Both the position numbers and the translations under genes were made by a program. 32,204 bases of DNA from Limnohabitans sp. Rim8 (GTDB taxonomy: Bacteria; Pseudomonadota; Gammaproteobacteria; Burkholderiales; Burkholderiaceae_C). This document shows, in pieces, positions 5,769 to 14,232 of this stretch (position 1 is its first letter; every line of letters starts with the position of its first letter). Location of the stretch: NCBI GenBank assembly GCA_945897465.1, contig CAMDFK010000030.1, positions 1-32,204 on the forward strand. Reading direction: 5' to 3'. The notes below the pieces were generated by a model, which was given only the letters and a program-made list of their open reading frames with translations, made no database searches and had not been told where the DNA came from.

Positions 5769-8153
5769 ATGAACGCTCCTACCCCCATCAAAAACCTGTT
5801 GCCCGCTTCTGACGTTCAGCAGGGCAAAGAGCTGGTGCATGAGTCTGCGCACTTGCATGTGACCGGATCTGCCACCTACATCGACGACATCCCTGAGCAC
5901 GCAGGCACTTTGTATGCCGCGCTCATCTTGTCGCCCGTGGCGCATGGCGAGTTGATTGGTGACGGCATTGACCGCGCAGCCATCCTCAAGGAGCACGGCG
6001 TCGTGGCGGTCTACACCGCCAAAGACATCCCCGGCGAAAACAACTGCGGCCCCATCATCCACGACGATCCGTTTTTGGCTGCTGGCAAGGTCGAGTTTGT
6101 CGGACAGGCTGTGGCCGTGGTCGTGGCGCGTGAAATGCTCTACGCCCGCGAAGCCGCCAAAAAAGCCAAGGTGCTGGTGAAAGAACTCACGCCCATCTTG
6201 ACCATCGAAGAAGCGATGGCCGCGAGCAGCTTCATCATGCCGCCCAAAGGCATCACGCGTGGTGACGCTGCAGCGGCGATTGCCAACGCGCCGCACAAAA
6301 TCAAAGGCAGCACCAACACCGGTCAGCAAGAACAGTTTTATTTGGAAGGCCAGATCACTTACGCTGTGCCCAAGGAAGACGGCCAACTCACGCTGTATGT
6401 GTCGACCCAACACCCCGATGGCAACCAGCGCGAAGCCGCGCATGCCCTGAACCTGCACACCAACGACGTGGAGGTGATTTGCCGCCGCATGGGTGGCGGC
6501 TTTGGCGGCAAAGAAGGCAATGCCAGCATCTTCAGCCAAAGCGCCGCGCTGGCTGCGCACAAGCTGCAAAAGCCCGTCAAGCTGCGCGTGAACCGCGACG
6601 ACGACATGACCATCACCGGCAAGCGCCACGATTTCCGCATCGACTACGAAGTGGGTTTTGACGACAACGGCCGCGTCTTGGGCGCCAACATCACGCTCAT
6701 GTCGCGCTGCGGTTACAGCACCGATTACTCCGGCCCGGTGAACGACCGCGCTTGCTTGCACATCGACAACAGCTACCACATCCCCGCTTTGAAGCTGGTC
6801 AGTCACCGCTGCAAAACCAACACCCAAAGCGCCACCGCATTCCGTGGCTTTGGTGGCCCACAAGGCATGTTCGGCATTGAGACGGTGATGGACGAGATCG
6901 CGATGACTTTGGGCAAAGACCCACTGCAAGTGCGCAAGCTCAACCTCTACAAAGACCCCGCCATCAGCGGATCGTCCGACACCATGACCACCCAGTACAA
7001 CCAGCTCATTGAAGACTGGGTGGGTGACAAGGTGATCGATCAGGTGGAGCAGGAATCCAACTACGCCGAGCGCCGCGCCGCCGTGCATGCCTTCAACGCC
7101 AAGAGCAAAACCCGCAAGCGCGGTTTGGCGCTTGTGCCTTTGAAGTTCGGCATCAGCTTCACCGCCACACACTTGAACCAGGGCGGTGCATTGCTGGTGG
7201 TCTACATGGACGGCTCAGTCAGCTGCAACCATGGCGGCACCGAAATGGGCCAGGGCCTGAACACCAAGATGGCACAGGTGTGTGCCGATGGTCTGGGCAT
7301 CAGCGTGGACCATGTGCGCATCACCGCGACCGATTCACAAAAAGTGCCCAACGCGTCGGCCACTTCGGCTTCGAGCGGTGCCGACATCAACGGCGCGGCC
7401 ATCATGAACGCCACCGCGCAAATGCGTGAGCGCTTGAAGCCTGTGGCGGCCCGCATGCTGGGTTGCGCTGAAGGCGATGTGACTTTCGCGAACAACGAAG
7501 TGCACGGCGGCGGTAAAGCTGTGAAGTGGGCCGACCTGACCAAGCAAGCCTACATGGAACGTGTGGGTTTGTCGGTCACGGGTTTCTACATGACGCCTGA
7601 AATCAAATACGACTTCGCCACCCTGAATGGCCGCGCTTTCTATTATTACTGCTATGGCGCCGCCGTGAGCGAAGTGGAAATCGACACCCGCACGGGCGAG
7701 TGGTGGCTGAAAGCCGTGGACATCGTGCACGACGTGGGCCGCAGCATCAACCCCGCATTGGACAAAGGCCAGATCGAAGGCGCTTATGTGCAAGGCATGG
7801 GTTGGCTCACTATGGAAGAGTGCATTTGGGACCTTCGTGGTGACGCGAATGGCAAAGGACGGGGCAAGCTGCTCACACACGGCCCCAGCACTTACAAGAT
7901 TCCGGTGGCGGGCGACATTCCCGAGCACTTCAATGTCACGCTGTTCGACAACGCCAACTTGAAGCCCACCCCGTTCAACAGCAAGGCCACTGGCGAGCCA
8001 CCTTTGATGCTGGGCTTGTCGGCCTTCTTCGCCTTGCGCGATGCGGTGGCCGCCAGTGCCGACCACAAAGCCGTGGTGTACATGGACGCCCCGGCCACGC
8101 CCGAGCGCATCTTGATGGCTTGCGAAAAAGCCAAGGCCACTGCAGGGCTGTGA
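5769..8153 (+). CDS. xdhB: Xanthine dehydrogenase large (molybdopterin) subunit
   Basis: Hydroxylates hypoxanthine and xanthine to urate at the molybdenum cofactor. The 794-residue length is right for bacterial two-subunit enzymes. MGGGFGGKE begins at residue 241, R359-GFGGPQG is the substrate- and cofactor-contacting loop, and TGEPPLMLG carries the catalytic base Glu at residue 743. The N-terminal a/b hammerhead domain shows TGSATYIDDIPEHAGTLYA. I took ATG 5769 (MNAPTPIKNLLP), preceded by AGAGGCAAG; an in-frame start at 5739 would lie inside the intercistronic stem-loop. Despite the usual xdhABC order, xdhC is not next; it is found 5 kb downstream after four unrelated genes. The protein looks intact. 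Confidence 0.96.
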   Translation: MNAPTPIKNLLPASDVQQGKELVHESAHLHVTGSATYIDDIPEHAGTLYAALILSPVAHGELIGDGIDRAAILKEHGVVAVYTAKDIPGENNCGPIIHDDPFLAAGKVEFVGQAVAVVVAREMLYAREAAKKAKVLVKELTPILTIEEAMAASSFIMPPKGITRGDAAAAIANAPHKIKGSTNTGQQEQFYLEGQITYAVPKEDGQLTLYVSTQHPDGNQREAAHALNLHTNDVEVICRRMGGGFGGKEGNASIFSQSAALAAHKLQKPVKLRVNRDDDMTITGKRHDFRIDYEVGFDDNGRVLGANITLMSRCGYSTDYSGPVNDRACLHIDNSYHIPALKLVSHRCKTNTQSATAFRGFGGPQGMFGIETVMDEIAMTLGKDPLQVRKLNLYKDPAISGSSDTMTTQYNQLIEDWVGDKVIDQVEQESNYAERRAAVHAFNAKSKTRKRGLALVPLKFGISFTATHLNQGGALLVVYMDGSVSCNHGGTEMGQGLNTKMAQVCADGLGISVDHVRITATDSQKVPNASATSASSGADINGAAIMNATAQMRERLKPVAARMLGCAEGDVTFANNEVHGGGKAVKWADLTKQAYMERVGLSVTGFYMTPEIKYDFATLNGRAFYYYCYGAAVSEVEIDTRTGEWWLKAVDIVHDVGRSINPALDKGQIEGAYVQGMGWLTMEECIWDLRGDANGKGRGKLLTHGPSTYKIPVAGDIPEHFNVTLFDNANLKPTPFNSKATGEPPLMLGLSAFFALRDAVAASADHKAVVYMDAPATPERILMACEKAKATAGL

Positions 8154-8227
8154 CGGCCTGAACCGGATGCCTGAAGCGGTTTCTGGCATCCTGTCAATTT
8201 ATCCATCCAGCCCACAGGAGCCCGCCC

Positions 8228-8413
8228 ATGTCAGACGATCCACGGTGCTGCGGCACCGGCACTTGCATCATCAATGCTGAAGGCCTGTGCTGGTGCGGCC
8301 AGCGCTGGGATGGCGAGAAGATGTGCTTCATGCCCGAGCCCACTTTGCAAGCCAGGCCCACCAGCGCATCGGTTGAGGTTCCCTCTACACCCAACACGGG
8401 TTCCCACGCTTGA
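8228..8413 (+). CDS. Small cysteine-rich protein of unknown function
   Basis: A 61-residue protein preceded by a good AGGAG site (8215-8219, 8 nt before ATG). Six cysteines, at positions 7, 8, 13, 21, 23 and 33, lie in the pattern CCGTGTC-x7-CWCG-x8-MC, all in the N-terminal half. The C-terminal half is polar and proline/threonine-rich. There is no signal peptide or membrane segment, so it is cytoplasmic. The spacing suggests a small metal or Fe-S site, but I know of no assigned function. I believe related proteins occur in other Burkholderiales, though this is from memory. It lies 74 nt after xdhB and 33 nt before an MFS gene, so xdhA-xdhB-this-MFS could be one transcript. The strong ribosome-binding site and clean codon use argue it is real. 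Confidence 0.8.
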   Translation: MSDDPRCCGTGTCIINAEGLCWCGQRWDGEKMCFMPEPTLQARPTSASVEVPSTPNTGSHA

Positions 8414-8446
8414 AACTGACTTTCTTTGTTATCAGTCGGGTTCGTG

Positions 8447-9646
8447 ATGTCGCTTGAAGTAGCCGCCGACCACCCCCGCATGGTGCGGGGACTGCTCAAC
8501 ATTGCACACGCGCTGGACCATTTGTTCTTGCTGATTTTTGCAGCAGCGGTCAGCACCATCGCCTTCGACATGGGTCTGGCCCAGTGGCAAGACCTCATGC
8601 CATATGGTGCGGGCGCGTTTTTCATGTTCGGTTTGGGTTCTTTGCCCGCCGGGCGCTTGGGCGATTTGTGGGGTCGCCGTAGCATGATGTTGATTTTCTT
8701 CTTTGGCATCGGCGCGGTCTCCATCCTCACGGCCTTTGCGCAAACGCCTTGGCAGTTGGCTGGGTGTTTGACGCTGATTGGCGTGTTTGCCTCGATCTAC
8801 CACCCGGTGGGTATTCCCATGCTGCTCGAGCGTTCGTCCAACCCCGGCGCCACCATTGGTTTTAATGGCCTGGCCGGTAATTTGGGCGTGGCTGTGGCGG
8901 CCTTGCTCACGGGTTTTTTGATCCAGTGGCAAGGCTGGCGGGCGGCCTTTGTGGTGCCGGGCTTGATGGCACTGGCGTGCGGTTGGCTGTTTGCACGCGC
9001 CTGCCCACAAGAGGTGTCCTCGCCTGCCAAGCGCAAGGGCGGCGCCAAGGTGAACCTGCCCGCGCCCCTGCTGATGCGGGCCATGGTGGTCATGACGGCA
9101 GCGGCCATCACCAGCAGCGTGTTGTTCAACTTCACCACCAACGGCAATGGGCCATTGATCACCGAGCGCTTCAAGGGTGTGATGGAAGACCCGGCCGCCT
9201 TGGGCCTGTTGCTGGCCTTGGTCTACGCTGTGGCTTCGGTGGCCCAAGTGGTGGTGGGGCATCTGATCAACCGTTTCCCACTCAAGCGCTTTTTCATGTT
9301 CATGGTGATGGCGCAGATCCCCATGTTGTTGCTGGCCTCGCAGGCGCAGGGCTGGTGGTTGTTTGCAGCGCTCATTGGGGTCATGGTGTTCATCTTTGGG
9401 GCCATTCCCTTCACCGATTTCATGATCGCCCGTTATGTCGACGACCGCTTGCGCTCGCGCGTGTCGGGCATGCGCTTGGGCGTGTCGTTCGCGGTCAGCT
9501 CCTTGTCGGTCTGGGCCTTGGGTCCGGTGGTCAAGGCCATGGGCTTTGGCATCTCGCTCATGCTGCTGGCGGGGTTCTCAGTGGTCACCACGCTGATCTT
9601 GACCATGCTGCCCGGCGCGGCCCACGAGCAGCAAACACCTGCTTGA
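8447..9646 (+). CDS. MFS transporter, substrate unknown
   Basis: A 399-residue major facilitator protein with about twelve hydrophobic segments in two halves. The loop between segments 2 and 3 has the MFS signature GRLGDLWGRRSMM, and a second-half loop after a central basic linker (PAKRKGGAK) reads INRFPLKRFFM. The N-terminus MSLEVAADHPRMVRGLLNIAHALDHLFLL suggests the subgroup often annotated only as MFS transporter. I chose ATG 8447; in-frame TTG 8426 and GTG 8444 lack better ribosome-binding sites. It directly follows xdhAB and the Cys-rich gene, so a purine, urate or related product is a plausible cargo, but nothing in the sequence proves it. It does not belong to the nucleobase-cation symporter families (NAT/NCS2 or NCS1). 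Confidence 0.85.
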   Translation: MSLEVAADHPRMVRGLLNIAHALDHLFLLIFAAAVSTIAFDMGLAQWQDLMPYGAGAFFMFGLGSLPAGRLGDLWGRRSMMLIFFFGIGAVSILTAFAQTPWQLAGCLTLIGVFASIYHPVGIPMLLERSSNPGATIGFNGLAGNLGVAVAALLTGFLIQWQGWRAAFVVPGLMALACGWLFARACPQEVSSPAKRKGGAKVNLPAPLLMRAMVVMTAAAITSSVLFNFTTNGNGPLITERFKGVMEDPAALGLLLALVYAVASVAQVVVGHLINRFPLKRFFMFMVMAQIPMLLLASQAQGWWLFAALIGVMVFIFGAIPFTDFMIARYVDDRLRSRVSGMRLGVSFAVSSLSVWALGPVVKAMGFGISLMLLAGFSVVTTLILTMLPGAAHEQQTPA

Positions 9647-9659
9647 CAGTGGGTTTTAG

Positions 9660-9679
9660 ATCAGGGAAAACACCCTGAT
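9660..9679 (+). terminator. Short hairpin downstream of the MFS gene
   Basis: ATCAGGG (9660-9666) and CCCTGAT (9673-9679) form a perfect 7-bp stem with loop AAAACA, 13 nt after the MFS stop. No T-run follows, so it is at most a weak or Rho-assisted terminator, or an mRNA 3'-end stabiliser. Confidence 0.4.
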
Positions 9680-9815
9680 TCGCAGCGGTGTTTCAAGTCA
9701 TTTTGAGGCCGATCGCGTCAATAATGGCCGCACATTGCAGGGAGCCTTTTGGGCCTCGTGCGGCCTGACCTGCGTTTGTCTGTTTTCCTGTCGAATTCTG
9801 CCTCCAAGGACCCTC

Positions 9816-11579
9816 ATGAGTTTCATTTCAGACCCCACGAGCGCGGTGCGCCCGTGGCAAGCGGTTTACCCCCAAGTGGGCATTGCGCCCAATTTGCCTG
9901 TGCCTGAGCACCAGAGCCTGGCGCACTTGATCCATGACCACTGCACCCGCTGGGCGCGTGACAGCCAGGCCAAGGCAGCCTTCACCTGCGTGGTGCCCAA
10001 CGGCATGAACGGCAGTTTGAGTTTTGCGCAGGTCGATGCCTTGTCGGACGCCTTTGCCGGTTACCTGCGCAGCACTTTGGGCTTGGCCCATGGCGACCGT
10101 GTGGCGGTGCAGTTGCCTAACAGTTTGTCTTACCCGGTCGTGGCTTTTGGTGTGCTCAAAGCCGGGTGTGTGCTCGTCAACACCAACCCGCTCTACACCG
10201 TGAGCGAAATGGTCCACCAGTTCAACAACTGCCAGGCCAAGGCCTTGGTGGTGGTGGACATGTTTGCCGACAAGCTGCCCGAGGTCCTGGCGCAAACGGG
10301 TGTGAAACACATGGTTCTGGCGGGGGTGCCCGAGTTTTTCCCGCCGATTCCACGCGGCATCATCCGGGGCGTGCAAAAGGTCTGGAGCAAGGTGCTGCCG
10401 CCCGTGACGGTGCCGCATGTGCGCCTGCAAGCGGCGTTGGCCCAAGGCCGCGCCACTTTGGCCCAGCAGCCTGCCAAAGGCTATTGGCAAGATTTGCAGC
10501 CACACGATTTGGCCTTGCTGCAATACACCGGGGGCACCACGGGCGTGAGCAAGGGCGCCATGATCAGCCACGGCAATTTGCTGCACAACGTGCAGCAGAT
10601 GCTGGCCATGGGCTCGACCCACATGAACCCCGGCCAAGAGTGCGTGCTGACGGCGCTGCCGCTCTACCACATCTTCGCGTTCACGGCCAATTTGCTGGGC
10701 TTCTTGGCCATCGGTGCGCAGAACATTTTGGTGCCCAGCCCGCGCCCGGTGCAAAACCTGCAACGCGCTGTCGAGAACTACCCCATCACCTGGATGACGG
10801 GCGTGAACACCTTGTTCAATGGCCTGCTCAATGAGGAGTGGTTTTTGGCTTACCCGCCCAAGCACCTGAAGGCCTCGATCGCAGGTGGCACGGCCTTGCA
10901 CAGTGCCGTGGCGCAGCGCTGGCGCGATGTCACCGGCACCCCTATCGCAGAAGGTTATGGCCTGACCGAAACCTCGCCGGTGGTGAGCTTTAACCCACTC
11001 AGCGGCGAACCGCATGTGGGCAGCATCGGCATCCCGGCGCCGGGCACCGATGTGCGCTTGGTCTCAGAAGCGGGGCAAGATGTACCCGCGGGCGAGCCCG
11101 GCGAGATCTGGGTGCGCGGCCCGCAGGTCATGCAAGGCTATTGGCAAAACGAGGCCGAAACCGCCAATGTGATGCATGACGGATGGTTTGCGACGGGCGA
11201 CATCGGTGTGATGGACGCGGCTGGCTTTTTCCGCATCGTGGACCGCAAGAAAGACATGGTGCTGGTCTCAGGCTTCAACGTTTACCCCAACGAAGTGGAA
11301 GACGTGATCGCGCAGATGGACGCTGTGCTGGAGGTGGCCGTGGTCGGCACGCCCGACGAGCGCACGGGTGAGGCGGTTCGTGCCTATGTGGTGCCCAACC
11401 CCGATCATGCGGGGCAGTTGCGCACCGAAGACGTGCTCGCGCACTGCAAGCAACACCTGGCGGCTTACAAGCGGCCCAGCTCGGTCGTTCTGCGCGACGA
11501 GTTGCCCAAGTCCCCGATTGGCAAGGTGCTGCGCAAGGACCTGAAAGCCGAAGTCAAAATTGAATTCAAACGCGCCTGA
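9816..11579 (+). CDS. fadD: Long-chain fatty-acid-CoA ligase
   Basis: Activates fatty acids with ATP and CoA for beta-oxidation. The 587-residue protein has the adenylate-forming P-loop YTGGTTGVSKG near residues 237-247, the adenine motif GYGLTETSPVVSFNP, the A8 hinge GWFATGDIGVMDAAGFFRIVDRKKD, the fatty-acyl signature VSGFNVYPNEVEDVI and the catalytic lysine in PKSPIGKVLRKDL. ATG 9816 follows AAGGA at 9806-9810; an in-frame extension upstream to 9735 has no such site. It closely resembles FadD in length and motif spacing, though related acyl-CoA ligases cannot be excluded. The BASS-type carrier gene starts 20 nt downstream, so the two are likely co-transcribed. There is no evident link to purine metabolism. 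The 170 bp upstream hold a small hairpin and no gene. Confidence 0.9.
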   Translation: MSFISDPTSAVRPWQAVYPQVGIAPNLPVPEHQSLAHLIHDHCTRWARDSQAKAAFTCVVPNGMNGSLSFAQVDALSDAFAGYLRSTLGLAHGDRVAVQLPNSLSYPVVAFGVLKAGCVLVNTNPLYTVSEMVHQFNNCQAKALVVVDMFADKLPEVLAQTGVKHMVLAGVPEFFPPIPRGIIRGVQKVWSKVLPPVTVPHVRLQAALAQGRATLAQQPAKGYWQDLQPHDLALLQYTGGTTGVSKGAMISHGNLLHNVQQMLAMGSTHMNPGQECVLTALPLYHIFAFTANLLGFLAIGAQNILVPSPRPVQNLQRAVENYPITWMTGVNTLFNGLLNEEWFLAYPPKHLKASIAGGTALHSAVAQRWRDVTGTPIAEGYGLTETSPVVSFNPLSGEPHVGSIGIPAPGTDVRLVSEAGQDVPAGEPGEIWVRGPQVMQGYWQNEAETANVMHDGWFATGDIGVMDAAGFFRIVDRKKDMVLVSGFNVYPNEVEDVIAQMDAVLEVAVVGTPDERTGEAVRAYVVPNPDHAGQLRTEDVLAHCKQHLAAYKRPSSVVLRDELPKSPIGKVLRKDLKAEVKIEFKRA

Positions 11580-11599
11580 GCGGCACAGCGGAGTTGTAT

Positions 11600-12511
11600 A
11601 TGGTCACCGAATTTGAAACCAAACTGCTGGGCGTGATGATGATGGTCATCATGATGGGCATGGGCGCATCGCTCACCTGGCGCGACTTTTTGATCGCCTT
11701 TCGCAAGCCCAAGGGCGTGCTGGTGGGCGTGTTGTGCCAGTACGGCATCATGCCCTTCTTGGGTTACGCCATGGCCGTGCTGCTGGACTTGCCGCCCGCT
11801 TTGGCGGTGGGCCTGATCTTGATGGCTTGTATGCCCGGCGGTACCACCTCCAACATCTTTGCTTACTTCAGCAAAGGTGTGCTGGCGCTGTCCATCATGA
11901 TGACCAGCGTGTCCACCTTGGTGGCGCTGGTCATGGTGCCTGCCTTGCTGGAGTTTTATTCGCAAGCGGCGGGCATCAGTGGTGACTTCAAAATTCCAGC
12001 CAGCAACGTGGCGCAGGTCTTGGTGGTGCTCTTGGTGCCCACCTTGATTGGCATGGCGCTGCGCAGGATGAGCCCCAACATCGGCGCCACCATCGAGTTG
12101 CTCGGGGGCTTTTTGGGCATCTTGGTGATTTTGTTCTTGGTGGTGACCTGGATTCCGCGTAACCACCAGCTGCTGGCCACCACACCCTTGACGGTGTATT
12201 TCGCGGCCATTGGCCTTGGCCTCATTGGCATGCTTTTGGGTTACGGCCTCTCTCGCCTGCTGCGCCAGGACGCCAATCGCAGCCGCACGATCGCGCTGGA
12301 AACCGGTATCCAGAACGGGCCCTTGGCGGTGCTGATCGTGACGCTGAGCTTTGCAGGGGCCATGCAGCAAGACATCTTGCTGATCCCGGTGTTGTACTCG
12401 CTGTTCATCGTGATCAGCAGCAGCTTGGTGACGCTGGTCTTTCGCCGCCGAAGTGACCGCGAGGCCTTGGCCCGCGACAAGGCCAAGGCGGGGCAGATGG
12501 TCTCGGCCTGA
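11600..12511 (+). CDS. Bile acid:sodium symporter (BASS/SBF) family carrier
   Basis: A 303-residue membrane protein with nine to ten hydrophobic segments. The two BASS-family crossover motifs are clear: CMPGGTTSNIFAYFSKGVLALS near residues 76-97 and ETGIQNGPLAVLIVTL in the second half. Bacterial members move organic acids, often with Na+; the actual substrate is unknown. ATG 11600 (MVTEFETKLLG) follows GGAG; a TTG two codons earlier is possible. It lies 20 nt after fadD, so it may move a carboxylic acid related to that enzyme's substrate, but this is only context. The C-terminus is basic and cytoplasmic (FRRRSDREALARDKAKAG). Confidence 0.88.
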   Translation: MVTEFETKLLGVMMMVIMMGMGASLTWRDFLIAFRKPKGVLVGVLCQYGIMPFLGYAMAVLLDLPPALAVGLILMACMPGGTTSNIFAYFSKGVLALSIMMTSVSTLVALVMVPALLEFYSQAAGISGDFKIPASNVAQVLVVLLVPTLIGMALRRMSPNIGATIELLGGFLGILVILFLVVTWIPRNHQLLATTPLTVYFAAIGLGLIGMLLGYGLSRLLRQDANRSRTIALETGIQNGPLAVLIVTLSFAGAMQQDILLIPVLYSLFIVISSSLVTLVFRRRSDREALARDKAKAGQMVSA

Positions 12512-12559
12512 TGGCCACAAGAATGCCCGGCAAAATGGTGTCGCGCAATGACATCTCAG

Positions 12560-12656
12560 TTCCTTCACTGTGAGGAGTACAGCGGCGTGGTGGTTCATGG
12601 TGACGTCTGATTCCGTCACTGCGAGGCGCGCAGCGACGTGGCAGTCCATGGTTCGG
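12560..12656. repeat. Tandem pair of a 46-bp dispersed palindromic repeat
   Basis: Copies at 12560-12605 and 12611-12656 match at 35 of 46 positions by eye, mostly in the first 42. Both follow the pattern TTCCnTCACTGnGAGG...CAGCGnCGTGG..., with short inverted arms such as ACTGC/GCAGT in copy 2. Just upstream, GTCGCGCAATGAC (12540-12552) looks like a partial inverted copy. The motif resembles the widespread GTCATTGCGAGG-type dispersed repeat of bacterial intergenic regions. It fills the gap between two convergent genes. Confidence 0.6.
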
Positions 12657-12680
12657 ATGGCGTTTTGCTCTGCCGTTGGC

Positions 12681-13274
12681 TCAGTCTTGCCCCTCGGTCA
12701 AGGTGTCGAGCTGAAATTTGCCGCTTTGGTGCCACAGCCAGACATCGGTGTAGGTGACTTGGCCTATGTGCTGGGGCAGGGGGAATGGCGCTGCGGATTT
12801 GACCATGCGCTCGATTTGTTGCATGACCTGTGGCACATGCCGGGGGGCTCGCATCCATTGCACTGTTTTGACCGAGCCTTGGTGGTCGATGTCCACATTG
12901 AGCACGCCCACCGCTTCCAGCATGGGCGGTAGGCGGCCTTTGTAGATGTGTTGGCTGTGCCGGGCGTACAGGTGGCTGGCCGCGTCCTTGCGGTAGTCCC
13001 GGGCGTTGCGTGCGGTGGATTTGATGGGCCCCAGGGCGGGTGAGGGGGGTGTCGTTGCCGGAATGACCGCTTGTGGCAAGGTTTCGGGCCGAGTTGCTGC
13101 TGGTTGGCTGGGGCTGCTGGGCACTTGGCTGGTGGCGGGGCCGGTGCTGGGTTGGCTGCTGGGCGGGGTGCTGCAGCCGCTCAGCCAGCCCAAGCCCAAG
13201 GCGGCGCTCAGGGCCAGCAGGGCGCGTGGCAAAAACGGGTGGTTTGGGCGATTTTGCTGGGGTGCCTCTGGCAT
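12681..13274 (-). CDS. TonB-like lipoprotein
   Basis: A 197-residue predicted lipoprotein. A basic N-terminus and hydrophobic stretch lead to LSGC with the lipidated Cys at residue 34. A Pro/Ser/Thr/Gln-rich spacer (residues 35-90) follows, then a C-terminal region with YKGRLPPMLEAVGVLNVDID and GSVKTVQWMRAP. That beta-rich pattern resembles the TonB C-terminal domain (a new strand pairing with an outer-membrane receptor), although the classical N-terminal membrane anchor motif is replaced by a lipobox. I chose ATG 13274 because it sets the lipobox at the expected distance; a longer in-frame start would overlap xdhC on the other strand. It is divergent from xdhC and has no clear tie to purine use. 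Function is uncertain. Confidence 0.75.
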   Translation of the reverse strand: MPEAPQQNRPNHPFLPRALLALSAALGLGWLSGCSTPPSSQPSTGPATSQVPSSPSQPAATRPETLPQAVIPATTPPSPALGPIKSTARNARDYRKDAASHLYARHSQHIYKGRLPPMLEAVGVLNVDIDHQGSVKTVQWMRAPRHVPQVMQQIERMVKSAAPFPLPQHIGQVTYTDVWLWHQSGKFQLDTLTEGQD

Positions 13275-13371
13275 GGGTCGGGTCCTCTGCTTGGCATACT
13301 CGGTGATCGGGCGTGATTGTGGCATTGGACACGGGCCTTGGCGAGCCACAAATTGACAAAGGGGTGCGTGT

Positions 13372-14169
13372 GTGAACTGGACGATGTCGGCGTTGGAGCG
13401 GTTGACCCATGAGGCTGCGGTGCGGGTGAGTGTGCAAGCCACCCAAGGCTCGGTGCCGCGTGGACCGGGTACCCACATGTTGGTGTTTGCCCGTGGCGAG
13501 GTGGGCACGATTGGTGGCGGGCATCTGGAGTTTCAGGCCCTGGCCCATGCACGGCGGTTGCTGGCCGGAGAGTTGGTCACCACTCATTTGCGTCAGGTGC
13601 TGGGCCCCAGCCTGGGGCAATGCTGTGGTGGGGTGGTGGAGTTGGCGCTGGAGCTTGTGGACTCTGGCGACGTGGCGCGTTTGCGCACCTTGTTGATGCC
13701 GCCACGCACCCCGCTGGCGCTGTTTGGCGGTGGCCATGTGGGCCGGGCGATTGTGAACACGCTGGCGCCTTTGCCTTTTGCGGTGCGCTGGATCGACAGC
13801 CGCGACGAGATTTTTCCGGAGGATGTGCCAGTCGAGGTGGATTGCGAGCATTCCAATCCGGTGCAGGCGGCGGTGGCCGATCTGGCCCCGGGTAGCCGGG
13901 TGCTGATCATGAGCTTCAGCCATGCCGAAGACTTGGATATTGTGGTGGCTTGCCTCAAGCGCTTGCGTGCGCAGGACGATTTGCCTTTTGTGGGCCTGAT
14001 TGGCAGCCAGACCAAATGGGCCACCTTCAGGCACCGCTTGGAGGACCGGGGTTTCACTGCCCAGGAGATCGCCCGTATTTCCTGCCCGATCGGGGTGCCG
14101 GGCATCACCGGTAAAGAGCCCGAAGTCATTGCGGTGGCGGTGGCGGCACAACTCTTGCAAACGCTTTGA
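13372..14169 (+). CDS. xdhC: Xanthine dehydrogenase accessory protein XdhC
   Basis: Binds molybdenum cofactor, helps sulfurate it and inserts it into XdhB. The 265-residue protein has the N-terminal XdhC/CoxI domain, with the cysteine motif GQCCGG at 82-87 and TIGGGHLEFQA near 46-56. A C-terminal Rossmann domain follows, with LFGGGHVGRAI near 116-126, LIGSQTKWATFRHRL and CPIGVPGITGKEPEVIAVAVAAQLL. The start is GTG 13372, preceded by AAAGGGG about 8 nt upstream; an ATG four codons in is less well placed. It is separated from xdhAB by about 5 kb holding transport and fatty-acid genes. It is followed after 175 nt by puuD with its own operator site, so xdhC need not be in the GntR regulon. Confidence 0.94.
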   Translation: MNWTMSALERLTHEAAVRVSVQATQGSVPRGPGTHMLVFARGEVGTIGGGHLEFQALAHARRLLAGELVTTHLRQVLGPSLGQCCGGVVELALELVDSGDVARLRTLLMPPRTPLALFGGGHVGRAIVNTLAPLPFAVRWIDSRDEIFPEDVPVEVDCEHSNPVQAAVADLAPGSRVLIMSFSHAEDLDIVVACLKRLRAQDDLPFVGLIGSQTKWATFRHRLEDRGFTAQEIARISCPIGVPGITGKEPEVIAVAVAAQLLQTL

Positions 14170-14232
14170 GGGCGTGATGCAGGTTTCTCCTAGGACACCA
14201 CGGCAGGGAGCACTGGAATCCTGGGCATAAAC

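Noticed and set aside
5685-7172. Long open frame antisense to xdhB (495 codons)
   Set aside because: It is an alanine/valine/histidine-rich mirror of a GC-rich coding strand; xdhB has clear family motifs over the same bases.
13318-13350. TGTGGC/GCCACA inverted arms before xdhC as an operator
   Set aside because: Six-base arms 21 nt apart are expected by chance, and no second copy was found.
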